Shown: positions 15,674-24,585 of the stretch, piece by piece
Position numbering within the stretch: the stretch's first letter is position 1
Layout: each line of letters begins with the position of its first letter
NCBI RefSeq assembly: GCF_020531945.1
Contig: NZ_JAJATZ010000001.1
Span: 620,001 to 684,000, forward strand
Length of the DNA: 64,000 bases
Origin: Loktanella gaetbuli
GTDB taxonomy: Bacteria; Pseudomonadota; Alphaproteobacteria; Rhodobacterales; Rhodobacteraceae
Direction: 5' to 3'
Program-made: the position numbers and the translations under genes
The notes under the pieces: model-generated
What the model was told of the DNA's origin: nothing
Database searches by the model: none
What the model saw: the letters and a program-made list of their open reading frames with translations, nothing else

Positions 15674-17329
15674 TCAGCGGTTTGCGCGCGCAAGAAGCAG
15701 CACCGCGCACAGGCCCACCCCGCAGATGATCAGCGCGGCCGGGGCGGCCCCCGAAATATCCTCGAGCGATGCCTTGGCGTAGACCCGCGTGGACAGGGTA
15801 TCGTGACGATAGAGCATCAGCGTCGCAGGCAATTCCTTGACCGCGTCCACGAATGTCAGCAGCAGGACAGATCCGATGCTGGCGCTGATCAGGGGCACAT
15901 GTACGCGGGCCAGCGTCTGGCCAGCGGATTTCCCCAGCGAGCGCGCGGCCATCGGCAGACTGGCCGGGATACGACCCAGGGCCGCGTCAGCGCTCCCCTC
16001 TGAAATGGCAAAGAATCGCACCACATAGGCCAGAACGACCACGCCCGCGCTGCCCGTCAGCATCAGGCCCGGGTCTGTTCCGGTCACCGCCAGCACAAGA
16101 TCGGCCAGCCGGTTGTCGAAGGCCGCCAGCGGCACCAGAATGCCAAGGGCCAGCACAGCACCGGGTGCCGCGTATCCAAGCGCCGTGACAGGCAACAACA
16201 ACTGCGGCAAACGGCGGCCCGACAGGCGCGTGCCGTAGACCATGAAAACGCCGCCCAACACGGCCAGAACCGCAGCACTGCCGCAAATGATCAGCGTGCG
16301 CGTCATCGCCTCTGCGAGGCCGGGTGCGGCCCATTCAGCGGCATTCATCGCGTGGGATGCGATCACGCTGACCGGCAGGACAAAGCCCACCAGCACCGGA
16401 ATGGTGCAGATCACCGTCGCCACCCAGGCCCGCCAGCCGTGCAGTGCCACGGGTTCAACCGGGCGCACATTGCGCGCCCCGGCGGCAAAGCGGGCGCGCC
16501 TACGGCTTTTCTTTTCCAGCGTAACGAGCACGACGATCACCGTCAGGATGACACAGGCAATCTGCGCGGCACCCCCCAGGTTGCCCCCCTGCCGCCAGAC
16601 CGAAAAGATTCCCGTAGTCAGCGTCTGCACCGCGAAATAATCCACGGTGCCGAAATCGTTGACGGTTTCCATCATCACCACGGCTACACCCGCCGCGATC
16701 GCAGGCCGCGCGAGCGGTAGCCCGACCCGGCCAAATCGGCCCCAGGGCCCGACACCCAGCGCGCGGGCGACCTCGTATCCCGCACCCGATTGTTCGCGGA
16801 ATGCAGCACGGGTCAGCAGGTAGACATAAGGATAAAGCGAGGCACCGATCACCACGACTGCCGCCCAACGGGTGCGGATCTGGGGAAACCAGTAATCGCG
16901 CGACGTGGCCCAGCCGAATGTGTCGCGCAATGTGGTCTGGACCGGCCCCGCATAGTCCAGCAGATCCACCAACGCGTAGGCCCCGACATAGGCCGGTACG
17001 GCTAGCGGCATCAGCAGCGCCCATTGCAGCCAGCCACGTCCGGGAAACCGGTACATGACCACCAGCCAGGCACAGGCCGTGCCGACGACACCCGTCAGCA
17101 ACCCCGTGCCGGCCATCAGCAATCCTGTGTTCGTCAGGTAGCGTGGCAAGGTGGTGCGCAACAGATGCGGCCAGATGTTTTCGGTGGGGTTCAGCGCAAA
17201 CCAGACGACGGCCACCAGCGGGGCAATCACGATCAATGCGATCAACAGCGCACCAACCGACCACAGGTTGACCCTGCGGCGGGCCGGACGGCCCGGTTGT
17301 GACAATATCTGAGCAGTTTGGTCGGACAT
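15674..17329 (-). CDS. Iron(III)-type ABC transporter permease (FbpB-like, two fused permease halves)
   Basis: A 551-residue inner-membrane protein with two sets of six spans, each with a binding-protein-dependent permease motif (EVARALGVGPWGRFGRVGLPLA near residue 210 and MAARSLGKSAGQTLARVHVPL near residue 480). Such double-length permeases move ferric iron delivered by a periplasmic protein and driven by an ATPase, neither of which is in the window. I use the ATG at 17329; one at 17386 would overlap the divergent gene's control region. Thiamine or other uptake by related permeases cannot be excluded. Confidence 0.85.
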   Translation of the reverse strand: MSDQTAQILSQPGRPARRRVNLWSVGALLIALIVIAPLVAVVWFALNPTENIWPHLLRTTLPRYLTNTGLLMAGTGLLTGVVGTACAWLVVMYRFPGRGWLQWALLMPLAVPAYVGAYALVDLLDYAGPVQTTLRDTFGWATSRDYWFPQIRTRWAAVVVIGASLYPYVYLLTRAAFREQSGAGYEVARALGVGPWGRFGRVGLPLARPAIAAGVAVVMMETVNDFGTVDYFAVQTLTTGIFSVWRQGGNLGGAAQIACVILTVIVVLVTLEKKSRRRARFAAGARNVRPVEPVALHGWRAWVATVICTIPVLVGFVLPVSVIASHAMNAAEWAAPGLAEAMTRTLIICGSAAVLAVLGGVFMVYGTRLSGRRLPQLLLPVTALGYAAPGAVLALGILVPLAAFDNRLADLVLAVTGTDPGLMLTGSAGVVVLAYVVRFFAISEGSADAALGRIPASLPMAARSLGKSAGQTLARVHVPLISASIGSVLLLTFVDAVKELPATLMLYRHDTLSTRVYAKASLEDISGAAPAALIICGVGLCAVLLLARANR

Positions 17330-17415
17330 GCCTTGCGCTAACCGATAGCTGTTTCGCTGTCCAGATTTCCCGTTATATTGCGACAAACCGTCCGGAACTG
17401 AAAACAGGCTCTTTT

Positions 17416-18291
17416 ATGGAAATCGCCCTGCACCTTGGCGCAAATTGCACGGACGAAGACCGGTTGATCCGCACGATCCTGAAAAACGGTGCCATCCTCA
17501 AGGAGCACGATATCGCGGCCCCCGGGCCTGGCAAATACCGCCGGCTGCTGCGCGAGACGATCCAGAACCTCAACGGTCTGCCCCCTGCCCCCGATACCCG
17601 TCAGATCATGCTGGATTCGATCCTGTCTGACGAAACGCCGGACCGCATTGTGCTGAGCAACTCGAATTTCATCTGCATTCCCAACCGCATTTTCGAATCC
17701 GGCGTGCTTTATGCGCAGACCGAATTCAAGCTGCGGGGGATGTTGCAGCTGTTTCCGCAGGATGACCTGGATATCTTTCTTGCCATTCGCGATCCGGCGA
17801 CCTTCTTGCCCGATGCCTTCCGCAAGTCAAAGTCCGAAACCTTTGACGAATTCATGGCCGGCAAGGACCCGTTCGACATCCGTTGGTCCGATATGATCGA
17901 ACGCATCCTCCAGGTGGCACCGCATCTGACGCTGACGGTCTGGTGCAACGAGGATACGCCGCTGATCTGGGACGAAATCGTGCTGGCGCTGACCGGGTTG
18001 CCGCAGGACACCAAGATCAACGGCGCGCATGACCTACTGGCCACGATCATGTCGAACGAGGGCATGAACCGCTATATCAACTACCTCAACGCCCACCCGC
18101 CCAAGACATTGTCCCAGAAACGGAGGGTCATCGCGGCATTCCTGGACAAATACGCGCTGGATGAGGAAATCGAGGAAACCGTCGATCTGCCGGGCATGAC
18201 CGCCGACGACATCCAGGAGTTGAGCGACCTCTACGAGGAGGACGTGCAGCGGATCGCCGCCATGGACGGCGTGCGTTTCATCGGCGTCTGA
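17416..18291 (+). CDS. Conserved hypothetical protein, weak sulfotransferase-like look
   Basis: A 291-residue soluble protein starting MEIALHLGANCTDEDRLIRT. The opening strand-loop resembles the LHLG-A-K-T start of sulfotransferase-like proteins found in Rhodobacteraceae, but the P-loop lysine and following residues are not conserved, so activity is doubtful. The C-terminal part (ADDIQELSDLYEEDVQRIAAM) is acidic and helical. I choose the ATG at 17416 because upstream codons would overlap the divergent permease start. A terminator hairpin follows. I do not recognise a definite family, and transfer of a sulfate group is only one possibility. Confidence 0.6.
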   Translation: MEIALHLGANCTDEDRLIRTILKNGAILKEHDIAAPGPGKYRRLLRETIQNLNGLPPAPDTRQIMLDSILSDETPDRIVLSNSNFICIPNRIFESGVLYAQTEFKLRGMLQLFPQDDLDIFLAIRDPATFLPDAFRKSKSETFDEFMAGKDPFDIRWSDMIERILQVAPHLTLTVWCNEDTPLIWDEIVLALTGLPQDTKINGAHDLLATIMSNEGMNRYINYLNAHPPKTLSQKRRVIAAFLDKYALDEEIEETVDLPGMTADDIQELSDLYEEDVQRIAAMDGVRFIGV

Positions 18292-18337
18292 CCGGGGCCA
18301 CGGGGCCAACCGCAACCTGTCCATGCAAGAACGAAAA

Positions 18338-18364
18338 AAAGGGCGCCACAGGGGCGCCCTTTGA
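18338..18364. terminator. Bidirectional terminator between convergent genes
   Basis: The arms AAAGGGCGCC and GGCGCCCTTT are preceded by an A run and followed by TTTG, so the hairpin has a T tract on the minus strand as well. It lies between the hypothetical gene (ends 18291) and nrdJ (ends 18503). Confidence 0.8.
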
Positions 18365-18462
18365 GGTTCGTCGATCAGGCTCGATTGGTTCACCGCTCGG
18401 AATGTTTTATGCCTGCGGCCCGATCTACGTCCGCATCCGGTCAAACCGAAGCGGAACGCTGA

Positions 18463-18493
18463 AGCCCCGAATTTTCGCAGAAAATTCGGGGCT
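18463..18493. repeat. Long palindrome after nrdJ with ATTTTCGCAGAAAAT core
   Basis: A perfect 14-bp stem (AGCCCCGAATTTTC / GAAAATTCGGGGCT) with a 3-base loop, 10 bases past the nrdJ stop. The core recurs at 60401-60421. It may end nrdJ transcription, though the U tract is poor. Confidence 0.75.
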
Positions 18494-18502
18494 CCCTAAA
18501 CT

Positions 18503-21500
18503 TTAGCTACAGCCGGATGTCCCGCCGCAGGTGTTGCACTTCATGCAGGTGCCGTTGCGCACCAGCGTGTAGTTGCCGCATTCGCCACAGGGGTCACCCT
18601 CGTAGCCCTGCATCTTGGCCTTGTCGCGGGCCGAAATCGACGTAGCGACAGCGGCGCTGCTGCTGGCCTGTCCCATCGCGGATGCGACCTTGGCCGTCAT
18701 CTCGGGCACCAGCGTCTGCAGTGCGGCGACGGTTTCATCCATGGCGGACTGACCGCCCTGGAGCACCACCAGTTCCTGCGGCATCCGCTTGCGCAGGTAT
18801 CCGGTCGAGCTGATCTGCTTGAGCACCTCCAGGCTGCGGCTGGCAGCGGATTCGGTCGGCGTCTGCACGTTGGTCACACCTTCCTCGACACCGCGGCCGA
18901 TGTCGTCGAATGCCGCGCCCTCTGGTTTGACATGCGCCAGATCGGTCCGGTCGAGGTAGCTGACCGCCAATTCGCGGAAGATGTAATCCAGGATCGAGGT
19001 CGCATTCTTGATGCTGTCGTTGCCCTGCACCATGCCTGCGGGTTCGAATTTCGTGAACGTAAAGGCGTCCACGAATTCCTCCAGCGGCACGCCATATTGC
19101 AGGCCCACGGACACGGCGATGGCAAAGTTGTTCATCATCGCGCGGAAACCGGCACCTTCCTTGTGCATGTCGATAAAGATCTCGCCCAGCTTGCCGTCCT
19201 CGTATTCACCGGTGCGCAAATAGACCTTATGACCGCCGACAATCGCCTTTTGCGTATAGCCCTTGCGGCGCTCGGGCATCTTTTCGCGGTGCGACTTGAT
19301 GATCTCCTTGACGATGATCTTTTCGACGATCTTTTCGGCCAGCACCGCAGCCTTTTCGTGCTGCGTGCCGGTTTCCAGGATCTCGGCGGCCTCGTCGTCG
19401 TCCTCGACCAGCGATGCGGCGAGTGGTTGGCTCAGTTTCGATCCGTCACGGTACAGCGCGTTGGCCTTGATCCCCAGCGACCACGACAGCTCATAGGCCT
19501 TTTGACAATCCACGATCGTGGCGTCGTTGGGCATGTTGATCGTCTTGGAAATCGCGCCCGAGATGAACGACTGGGCGGCGGCCATCATGTGGATGTGGCT
19601 GTCGACGCTCAGGTAACGTTTGCCGATCTTGCCGCAGGGGTTGGCGCAGTCGAACACGCTGTAGTGCTCTTCTTTGAGGTGGGGCGCACCTTCCAGCGTC
19701 ATGGTTCCGCAAACGTGGGCGTTGGCAGCTTCGATGTCTGCCTTGGTGAACCCAAGGTGGCGCAGCAGGTCAAAGGTCGGATCGTTCAGCTTGTCCGCCG
19801 GAATGCCCAGCGTGCCGGTGCAGAAATCCTCGCCCAGCGTCCACTGGTTGAACACGAACCGGATGTCGAACGCGGCCTTCAGTGCGCCTTCGATCTTGTC
19901 GATCTCGGCCTGACCGAAACCATGTCCCACCAGTGACGTGTGGTTGATCCCCGGTGCCTGACCGATGGACCCGTGACCCACGGCATAGGCGATGATTTCC
20001 TCGATCTGGCTGGTGCGGTAGCCCAGCTTTTCCAGCGCGGCAGGCACCGACTGGTTGATGATCTTGAAATAGCCGCCGCCGGCCAGTTTCTTGAATTTCA
20101 CCAGCGCAAAGTCCGGCTCGATCCCCGTGGTGTCGCAATCCATCACCAGACCGATGGTGCCGGTGGGCGCGATCACGCTGACCTGCGCGTTGCGGTAGCC
20201 GTGCTTTTCACCCAGCTCCAGCGCCGTGTCCCAAGCCTCGACGGCCAGCTTTGGCAGGCGGGCGTCGGGGCAGGACTTGCGGTCCAGCGGGACAGGCTTG
20301 ATCTCGAGCCCTTCATAGCCGACCAGCTTGCCTTTGGCTGCATTGCGGTGGTTGCGGATGACGCGCAGCATGTGCTGTGCGTTCTTGGCGTAGCCGGGGA
20401 AAGCACCCAGCTCTCCGGCCATTTCGGCAGAGGTGGCATAGGACACGCCGGTCAGGATCGCGGTCAGCGCACCGGCCATCGCACGGCCTTCGTCACTGTC
20501 GTAACCCAGACCCATGTTCATCAGCAGACCGCCGATGTTGGCATAGCCCAGACCCAGCGTGCGGAAATCATAGGACCGCTGCGCGATTTCCTTGGACGGG
20601 AACTGCGCCATCAACACGCTGATTTCCAGCGTGACGGTCCACAGGCGCGTGGCGTGGATATAGTCGTCTGCCTGGAATTCGCCGTTTTCGTAGAACGTCA
20701 GCAGGTTCATGGACGCCAGGTTACAGGCGGTGTCGTCCAGGAACATGTATTCCGAACAAGGGTTGGAGCCGCGGATCGCGCCATCCTCCGGGCAGGTGTG
20801 CCAGGCGTTGACGGTGTCGTGGTACTGGATGCCGGGATCGGCGCAGGCCCATGCGGCGTGGCCGACCTGTTCCCACAGATCACGCGCCTTGATGATCTTG
20901 GCGACCTCGCCGTTGCGGCGGTTGATCAGTTTCCAGTCGTCGTCGTTCTCGACCGCCTTGAGGAAGGCGTCGGTCACGCGAATGGAGTTGTTCGAGTTCT
21001 GGCCGGAGACGCTGGAATAAGCCTCGGAATCCCAGTCGGTGTCATAGGTTGGAAATTCGATGCTGGTGTGACCCTGCTTGGCATAGTCCAGCACACGCTT
21101 GACGTAGGTCTCGGGGATCGCGACCTTTTTAGCAGCTTTTACAGCCGCTTGCAGTGCAGGGTTCACCTTGGGGTCATAGGCGTCCTCGGCGGTGCCGTCC
21201 CACGCCTTGATCGCGGCAAAGATCGCGTTCAGCTTTTCTTCGTGCATCTTGGACCCGGCAACGATGCTGGCGACTTTTTGTTCCTCCAGCACCTTCCAGT
21301 TGATGAATTCCTCGATGTCGGGATGGTCGGCGTCGACGATCACCATCTTGGCCGCGCGGCGTGTCGTGCCGCCCGATTTGATGGCACCCGCTGCACGGTC
21401 ACCGATTTTCAGGAATCCCATCAGGCCGGAGGATTTGCCACCACCCGATAGCGCCTCGCCCTCGCCACGCAGGGACGAGAAGTTGGTGCCGGTGCCAGAG

Positions 21501-22159
21501 CCGTATTTGAACAGACGCGCCTCGCGGACCCACAGGTCCATGATGCCGCCTTCGTTCACCAGATCGTCACCGACGGACTGGATGAAACAGGCATGCGGCT
21601 GGGGGTGTTCGTAGCTGGAAGCGGATTTTGTCAGTTCCTTGGTTTCGAAATCGACATAGTAGTGCCCCTGTGCCGGGCCATCGATGCCGTAGGCCCAGTG
21701 CAAGCCCGTGTTGAACCACTGCGGGCTGTTGGGTGCTGCGCGCTGGGTCGCCAGCATGTGGCGCATTTCGTCGAAATAGGCGCGCGCGTCTTCTTCGGTG
21801 GTGAAATAGCCACCTTTCCAGCCCCAATAGGTCCAGGCACCCGCCAGACGGTCAAACACTTGCTTGGCACTGGTTTCGCCGCCGAACGTGGCGTCGTCAG
21901 CGGGAACGGAACGCCACAGGAACGCGGGCACGCCCTTTTCCTTGACCTTTTTCACGGCCGACGGGACGCCTGCCTTGCGGAAATATTTCTGGGCGATGAC
22001 ATCGGACGCAACCTGTGACCATGCCTTGGGGATTTCGCAGCCTTCGAGTTTGAAAACCACGGTGCCGTCCGGATTGCGGATCTCGGACGTGGCGCTCTTG
22101 AAGGCGATATCCGCGTAGGCGTCCTGTCCTTGGGTCGTAAAGTTGCGTTCAATTTTCAT
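18503..22159 (-). CDS. nrdJ: Adenosylcobalamin-dependent (class II) ribonucleotide reductase
   Basis: This 1218-residue enzyme makes deoxyribonucleotides using vitamin B12 and so works with or without oxygen. Recognisable parts are the substrate and radical-site block PHACFIQSVGDDL, the conserved Cys strand with GSNPCSEYMFLDD, the phosphate loop CDTTGIEPDFALVKFKKL, and a Cys-rich tail (GDPCGECGNYTLVRNGTCMKCNTCGG) used for thiol transfer or metal binding. The length fits the long class II form. It is monocistronic, with a 530-base leader region that contains an NrdR-box-like site. The organism must take up or make cobalamin. Confidence 0.96.
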   Translation of the reverse strand: MKIERNFTTQGQDAYADIAFKSATSEIRNPDGTVVFKLEGCEIPKAWSQVASDVIAQKYFRKAGVPSAVKKVKEKGVPAFLWRSVPADDATFGGETSAKQVFDRLAGAWTYWGWKGGYFTTEEDARAYFDEMRHMLATQRAAPNSPQWFNTGLHWAYGIDGPAQGHYYVDFETKELTKSASSYEHPQPHACFIQSVGDDLVNEGGIMDLWVREARLFKYGSGTGTNFSSLRGEGEALSGGGKSSGLMGFLKIGDRAAGAIKSGGTTRRAAKMVIVDADHPDIEEFINWKVLEEQKVASIVAGSKMHEEKLNAIFAAIKAWDGTAEDAYDPKVNPALQAAVKAAKKVAIPETYVKRVLDYAKQGHTSIEFPTYDTDWDSEAYSSVSGQNSNNSIRVTDAFLKAVENDDDWKLINRRNGEVAKIIKARDLWEQVGHAAWACADPGIQYHDTVNAWHTCPEDGAIRGSNPCSEYMFLDDTACNLASMNLLTFYENGEFQADDYIHATRLWTVTLEISVLMAQFPSKEIAQRSYDFRTLGLGYANIGGLLMNMGLGYDSDEGRAMAGALTAILTGVSYATSAEMAGELGAFPGYAKNAQHMLRVIRNHRNAAKGKLVGYEGLEIKPVPLDRKSCPDARLPKLAVEAWDTALELGEKHGYRNAQVSVIAPTGTIGLVMDCDTTGIEPDFALVKFKKLAGGGYFKIINQSVPAALEKLGYRTSQIEEIIAYAVGHGSIGQAPGINHTSLVGHGFGQAEIDKIEGALKAAFDIRFVFNQWTLGEDFCTGTLGIPADKLNDPTFDLLRHLGFTKADIEAANAHVCGTMTLEGAPHLKEEHYSVFDCANPCGKIGKRYLSVDSHIHMMAAAQSFISGAISKTINMPNDATIVDCQKAYELSWSLGIKANALYRDGSKLSQPLAASLVEDDDEAAEILETGTQHEKAAVLAEKIVEKIIVKEIIKSHREKMPERRKGYTQKAIVGGHKVYLRTGEYEDGKLGEIFIDMHKEGAGFRAMMNNFAIAVSVGLQYGVPLEEFVDAFTFTKFEPAGMVQGNDSIKNATSILDYIFRELAVSYLDRTDLAHVKPEGAAFDDIGRGVEEGVTNVQTPTESAASRSLEVLKQISSTGYLRKRMPQELVVLQGGQSAMDETVAALQTLVPEMTAKVASAMGQASSSAAVATSISARDKAKMQGYEGDPCGECGNYTLVRNGTCMKCNTCGGTSGCS

Positions 22160-22691
22160 GGTCGATCCCTTTGTGCCCTGCCGCGCTGCGGCCCTGTCTC
22201 AATTTGCGTGCGCCCGCGCCTGCAGGCCCGTTCAGCCGATGCGTCAAAACGGACTTGGCCAGGTTTTCACCCAGCTCTCACGCTCAACGCTTACCGCTTA
22301 AACTGCACCAACCGGACACTACATCTAGTGCGATTGGTGCCAGCTCGCACAACCTGACGTACATGGGGGGAGAGGGTCAACGGATTTATTTACACAAAAT
22401 CAGCTTTTTCCTGATTGACCAAAAGGCAAAGCCGAGGGCGAAAAACAGCCCACCGATTCATGCGCGGCTTGTCCACAATTTCATCCACCGAACGGGTCAG
22501 AACTCCGTCAGGGTTTACGGTGACTTAGGGTCAGTGGTTAACGCAATGTTTACTTTTGACGCCCAAGAATCGCGCAATTTGGATACAACAAGGTGTCCGT
22601 GCAAATGGGTCACACACAAGATGATGTGTCATGCCCCGCAGGGGACGAATCGCGACCGGGTGTCGCGGTCCTGATCATGATGTGTGGATGT
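22160..22691. other. Long intergenic region upstream of nrdJ
   Basis: I support no gene here; the longest frame (22171-22674, plus strand) has no ribosome site and an unconvincing composition. The region is AT-richer than the genes and holds an NrdR-box-like site (22316-22331) and a DnaA-box-like TTGTCCACA near 22469. TTAA-N7-TTTA at 22538-22552 resembles a CtrA site only weakly. Confidence 0.6.
22316..22331 (-). promoter_or_regulatory. NrdR-box-like operator of nrdJ
   Basis: The sequence ACACTACATCTAGTGC agrees with the NrdR consensus (ACACWATATWTWGTGT type) at about 13 of 16 positions and is 157 bases upstream of the nrdJ ATG. NrdR represses reductase genes when dATP is abundant. Functional NrdR sites usually come in pairs; I could not find a clear second one. 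Confidence 0.6.
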
Positions 22692-22768
22692 TGGTCGGGG
22701 CGATAGGATTCGAACCTACGACCCTCTGTTCCCAAAACAGATGCGCTACCAGGCTGCGCTACGCCCCG
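22692..22768 (-). tRNA. tRNA-Pro (anticodon UGG)
   Basis: A 77-base cloverleaf on the minus strand: acceptor CGGGGCG pairs with CGCCCCG, the anticodon arm TCTGT-TTTGGGA-ACAGA shows UGG, the T arm has GGTTCGAATCC, and CCA is encoded. Confidence 0.96.
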
Positions 22769-22816
22769 AACCGTCGCCACCCATAAGGGAGGCCACGACG
22801 ATTGAAAAGCCCGAAT

Positions 22817-23287
22817 TTACGGATCGCAGGGTGCCACGGGATCCGGGCCGATCGCTGGATGCTGCAACACGTCGCCCGCATCGATCCCTAACCGCTGTGC
22901 AAGCCCACCGTTGATTTCCAGAACATACTTGATGTTGTCCCCACCAAAGATGGGTGTTTCGTCCAGTGGCACCGCCTGCGGATGGATATGGCTGATCGTG
23001 CCATCTTCGGCCGCAAAGATCATGTCGAGCGGGATCAGCGTGTTGCGCATCCAGAAGCTGGCTGGTTGCGGCGCATCATAGACAAAGATCATGCCTTCCA
23101 TCGTGCCCATTTCGGCGACGTTCATCAGGCCCTGCGCCCGTTCGGCGTCGTCATCCGCGACATCCACGGCGAACCGTGCGCGACCGAAATCACCCAGCAC
23201 GGTGACAACGGCAGGATCGCAGCTTGCTGCGATGGCATCGGTTGCCGGCATCAGCGCCAGCGCCACGATCGTCAGTGTCAGTCGCAT
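22817..23287 (-). CDS. DUF192 family secreted protein
   Basis: A 156-residue protein with a signal peptide (residues 1 to about 22, ending ATDAIAA) and a single DUF192 domain: RARFAVDVADDDAERAQGLM, then MIFVYDAPQPASFWMRNTLIPLDMIF, then YVLEINGGLAQRLGI. DUF192 proteins are small and exported, and their biochemical role is unresolved. The ATG overlaps the stop of the upstream cold-shock gene as TGATG, so translation is probably coupled. An upstream ATG at 23311 would place the start inside that gene and is less likely. Confidence 0.88.
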   Translation of the reverse strand: MRLTLTIVALALMPATDAIAASCDPAVVTVLGDFGRARFAVDVADDDAERAQGLMNVAEMGTMEGMIFVYDAPQPASFWMRNTLIPLDMIFAAEDGTISHIHPQAVPLDETPIFGGDNIKYVLEINGGLAQRLGIDAGDVLQHPAIGPDPVAPCDP

Positions 23288-23811
23288 CAGATGTCCTCGC
23301 CCAGATCCCAAGATTTGATTTCGACCGCCATGCGGCCCCGTTCGCCCTGCATGACCCTGATCGCGATCGCCTCTCCGGCGGTCAGCTCGGCCAGGCCGCA
23401 GCGCCGCACCACTTCGACATGTACGAAAATATCATCCCGCGCACCAAACACGTTTGCGAAACCGAACCCCTTGGCCTTGTCGAACCATTTGACCCGCGCC
23501 GGCAGCAAGGGCATCTGCGCGCGTTCGGCATCGGTCAGATGTTCCAGATCGTCCAGTGGCGCACCGCCACTGCTGGCCGGAGGTGTGATGGACAAAATCC
23601 GTTCGGCCTGATCCCCGCGCGGGGTGCTGACCACTGTCATACGCACAGCGCTGCCTTCGGAAATAGAGGCCTGCCCGTAGTTGCGCAGCACGTTCGAATG
23701 CAGCAGCACATCGGGTCCACCACCGTCGCGGACCACGAAACCGAACCCCTTGCCCGGATCGAACCATTTGACGGTGCCCGTCATCTCCTCGCCGGTCTTG
23801 TCGACCTCCAT
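23287..23811 (-). CDS. Cold-shock protein with two CSD domains
   Basis: A 174-residue protein with two nucleic-acid-binding cold-shock domains. The first has GTVKWFDPGKGFGFVVRD and DVLLH near the N-terminus; the second has ARVKWFDKAKGFGFANVF and DIFVHVEVV from about residue 105. Both carry the aromatic RNP1 core (KGFGF). A linker of about 40 residues separates them. Two-domain cold-shock proteins are common in alphaproteobacteria and act as RNA chaperones. I choose the ATG at 23811, 8 bases after AGGAG, over the GTG at 23820. It is followed, with overlap, by the DUF192 gene. Confidence 0.9.
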   Translation of the reverse strand: MEVDKTGEEMTGTVKWFDPGKGFGFVVRDGGGPDVLLHSNVLRNYGQASISEGSAVRMTVVSTPRGDQAERILSITPPASSGGAPLDDLEHLTDAERAQMPLLPARVKWFDKAKGFGFANVFGARDDIFVHVEVVRRCGLAELTAGEAIAIRVMQGERGRMAVEIKSWDLGEDI

Positions 23812-23844
23812 CAGACACACTCCTGTTTCATGCTCGTGCCGCGC

Positions 23845-24450
23845 CTAAGGGAAAAGCCGTTGAATCTGCCATTCCGACGTCAGGTCGTGCCGCCGCCACG
23901 TGAACCGGTCGTGCAAGCGATGCGCGCCGTCGGCCCAGAATTCAATTTCCAGCGGCCGCAATCGGTAGCCACCCCAGAACGGGGGCCGGTCAGGGTCATC
24001 ACCCTGCGCCTGCGTCGCCGCTGCAACCCTGTCCATCAAGGCCTGCCGGGATTCCACGGGTTGCGATTGCGCGGACGCCCAGGCCCCGATCCGACTGTTC
24101 AGGTCACGACTGCGGTAATACGCATCGGCCTGCGCGCCGTCCTCGCGGCTGACCAGACCACGCACCCGGATCTGGCGGCGCAAGGATTTCCAATGCATCA
24201 CAAAGGCCGCCCGACCGCTGGCGTCCAGCTCTTGCGCCTTGGTGCCCTCATAGTTCGTATAGAACACAAAGGCATCGTCCTCAATCTGCTTGAGCAGAAC
24301 GACCCGCACATTGGGCATGCCGGTCGAATCGACTGTCGACAATGCAATGGCGTTGGGATCATTGACCTCGGTGGCCTCGGCCTCGGACAGCCACCGCCGG
24401 GTCAGCTCGAACGGATCATCGCCCGCAAAAATACCGTCCCGGTCAGTCAT
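23845..24450 (-). CDS. pdxH: Pyridoxine/pyridoxamine 5'-phosphate oxidase
   Basis: A 201-residue FMN enzyme that oxidises pyridoxamine or pyridoxine phosphate to pyridoxal 5'-phosphate, the last step of vitamin B6 synthesis and salvage. The pattern is clear: NVRVVLLKQIEDDAFVFYTNYEGTK, HWKSLRRQIRVRG, then SRIGAWASAQSQ, PPFWGGYRLRPLEIEFW and the C-terminal FTWRR. The ATG at 24450 gives the normal family length; the open frame upstream is not needed. It is divergent from fabI, sharing a short control region of about 135 bases. Confidence 0.95.
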   Translation of the reverse strand: MTDRDGIFAGDDPFELTRRWLSEAEATEVNDPNAIALSTVDSTGMPNVRVVLLKQIEDDAFVFYTNYEGTKAQELDASGRAAFVMHWKSLRRQIRVRGLVSREDGAQADAYYRSRDLNSRIGAWASAQSQPVESRQALMDRVAAATQAQGDDPDRPPFWGGYRLRPLEIEFWADGAHRLHDRFTWRRHDLTSEWQIQRLFP

Positions 24451-24585
24451 CGCAACGCTCCACAGTTCAAAACGCGCCCGTCGCATGGCCGCGGACAACG
24501 TTTTCGCCTTTGCGGCAATACTTGTCCAGCGCCCGTTCATCACCTAAACGGAACAGACGTTTCGATTTTGCGCAAGGGTGCCCAC

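Noticed and set aside
18932..21451. Two long plus-strand ORFs opposite nrdJ
   Set aside because: They mirror the codon pattern of nrdJ on the other strand, have repeated His/Arg/Gln-rich composition and no start signals.
22538..22552. CtrA-like site TTAA-N7-TTTA
   Set aside because: One mismatch in a short AT-rich motif and no supporting context; chance occurrence is likely.
22171..22674. 167-residue plus-strand ORF upstream of nrdJ
   Set aside because: No ribosome site, mixed composition, and it covers the control region with an NrdR-like box; no family resemblance.
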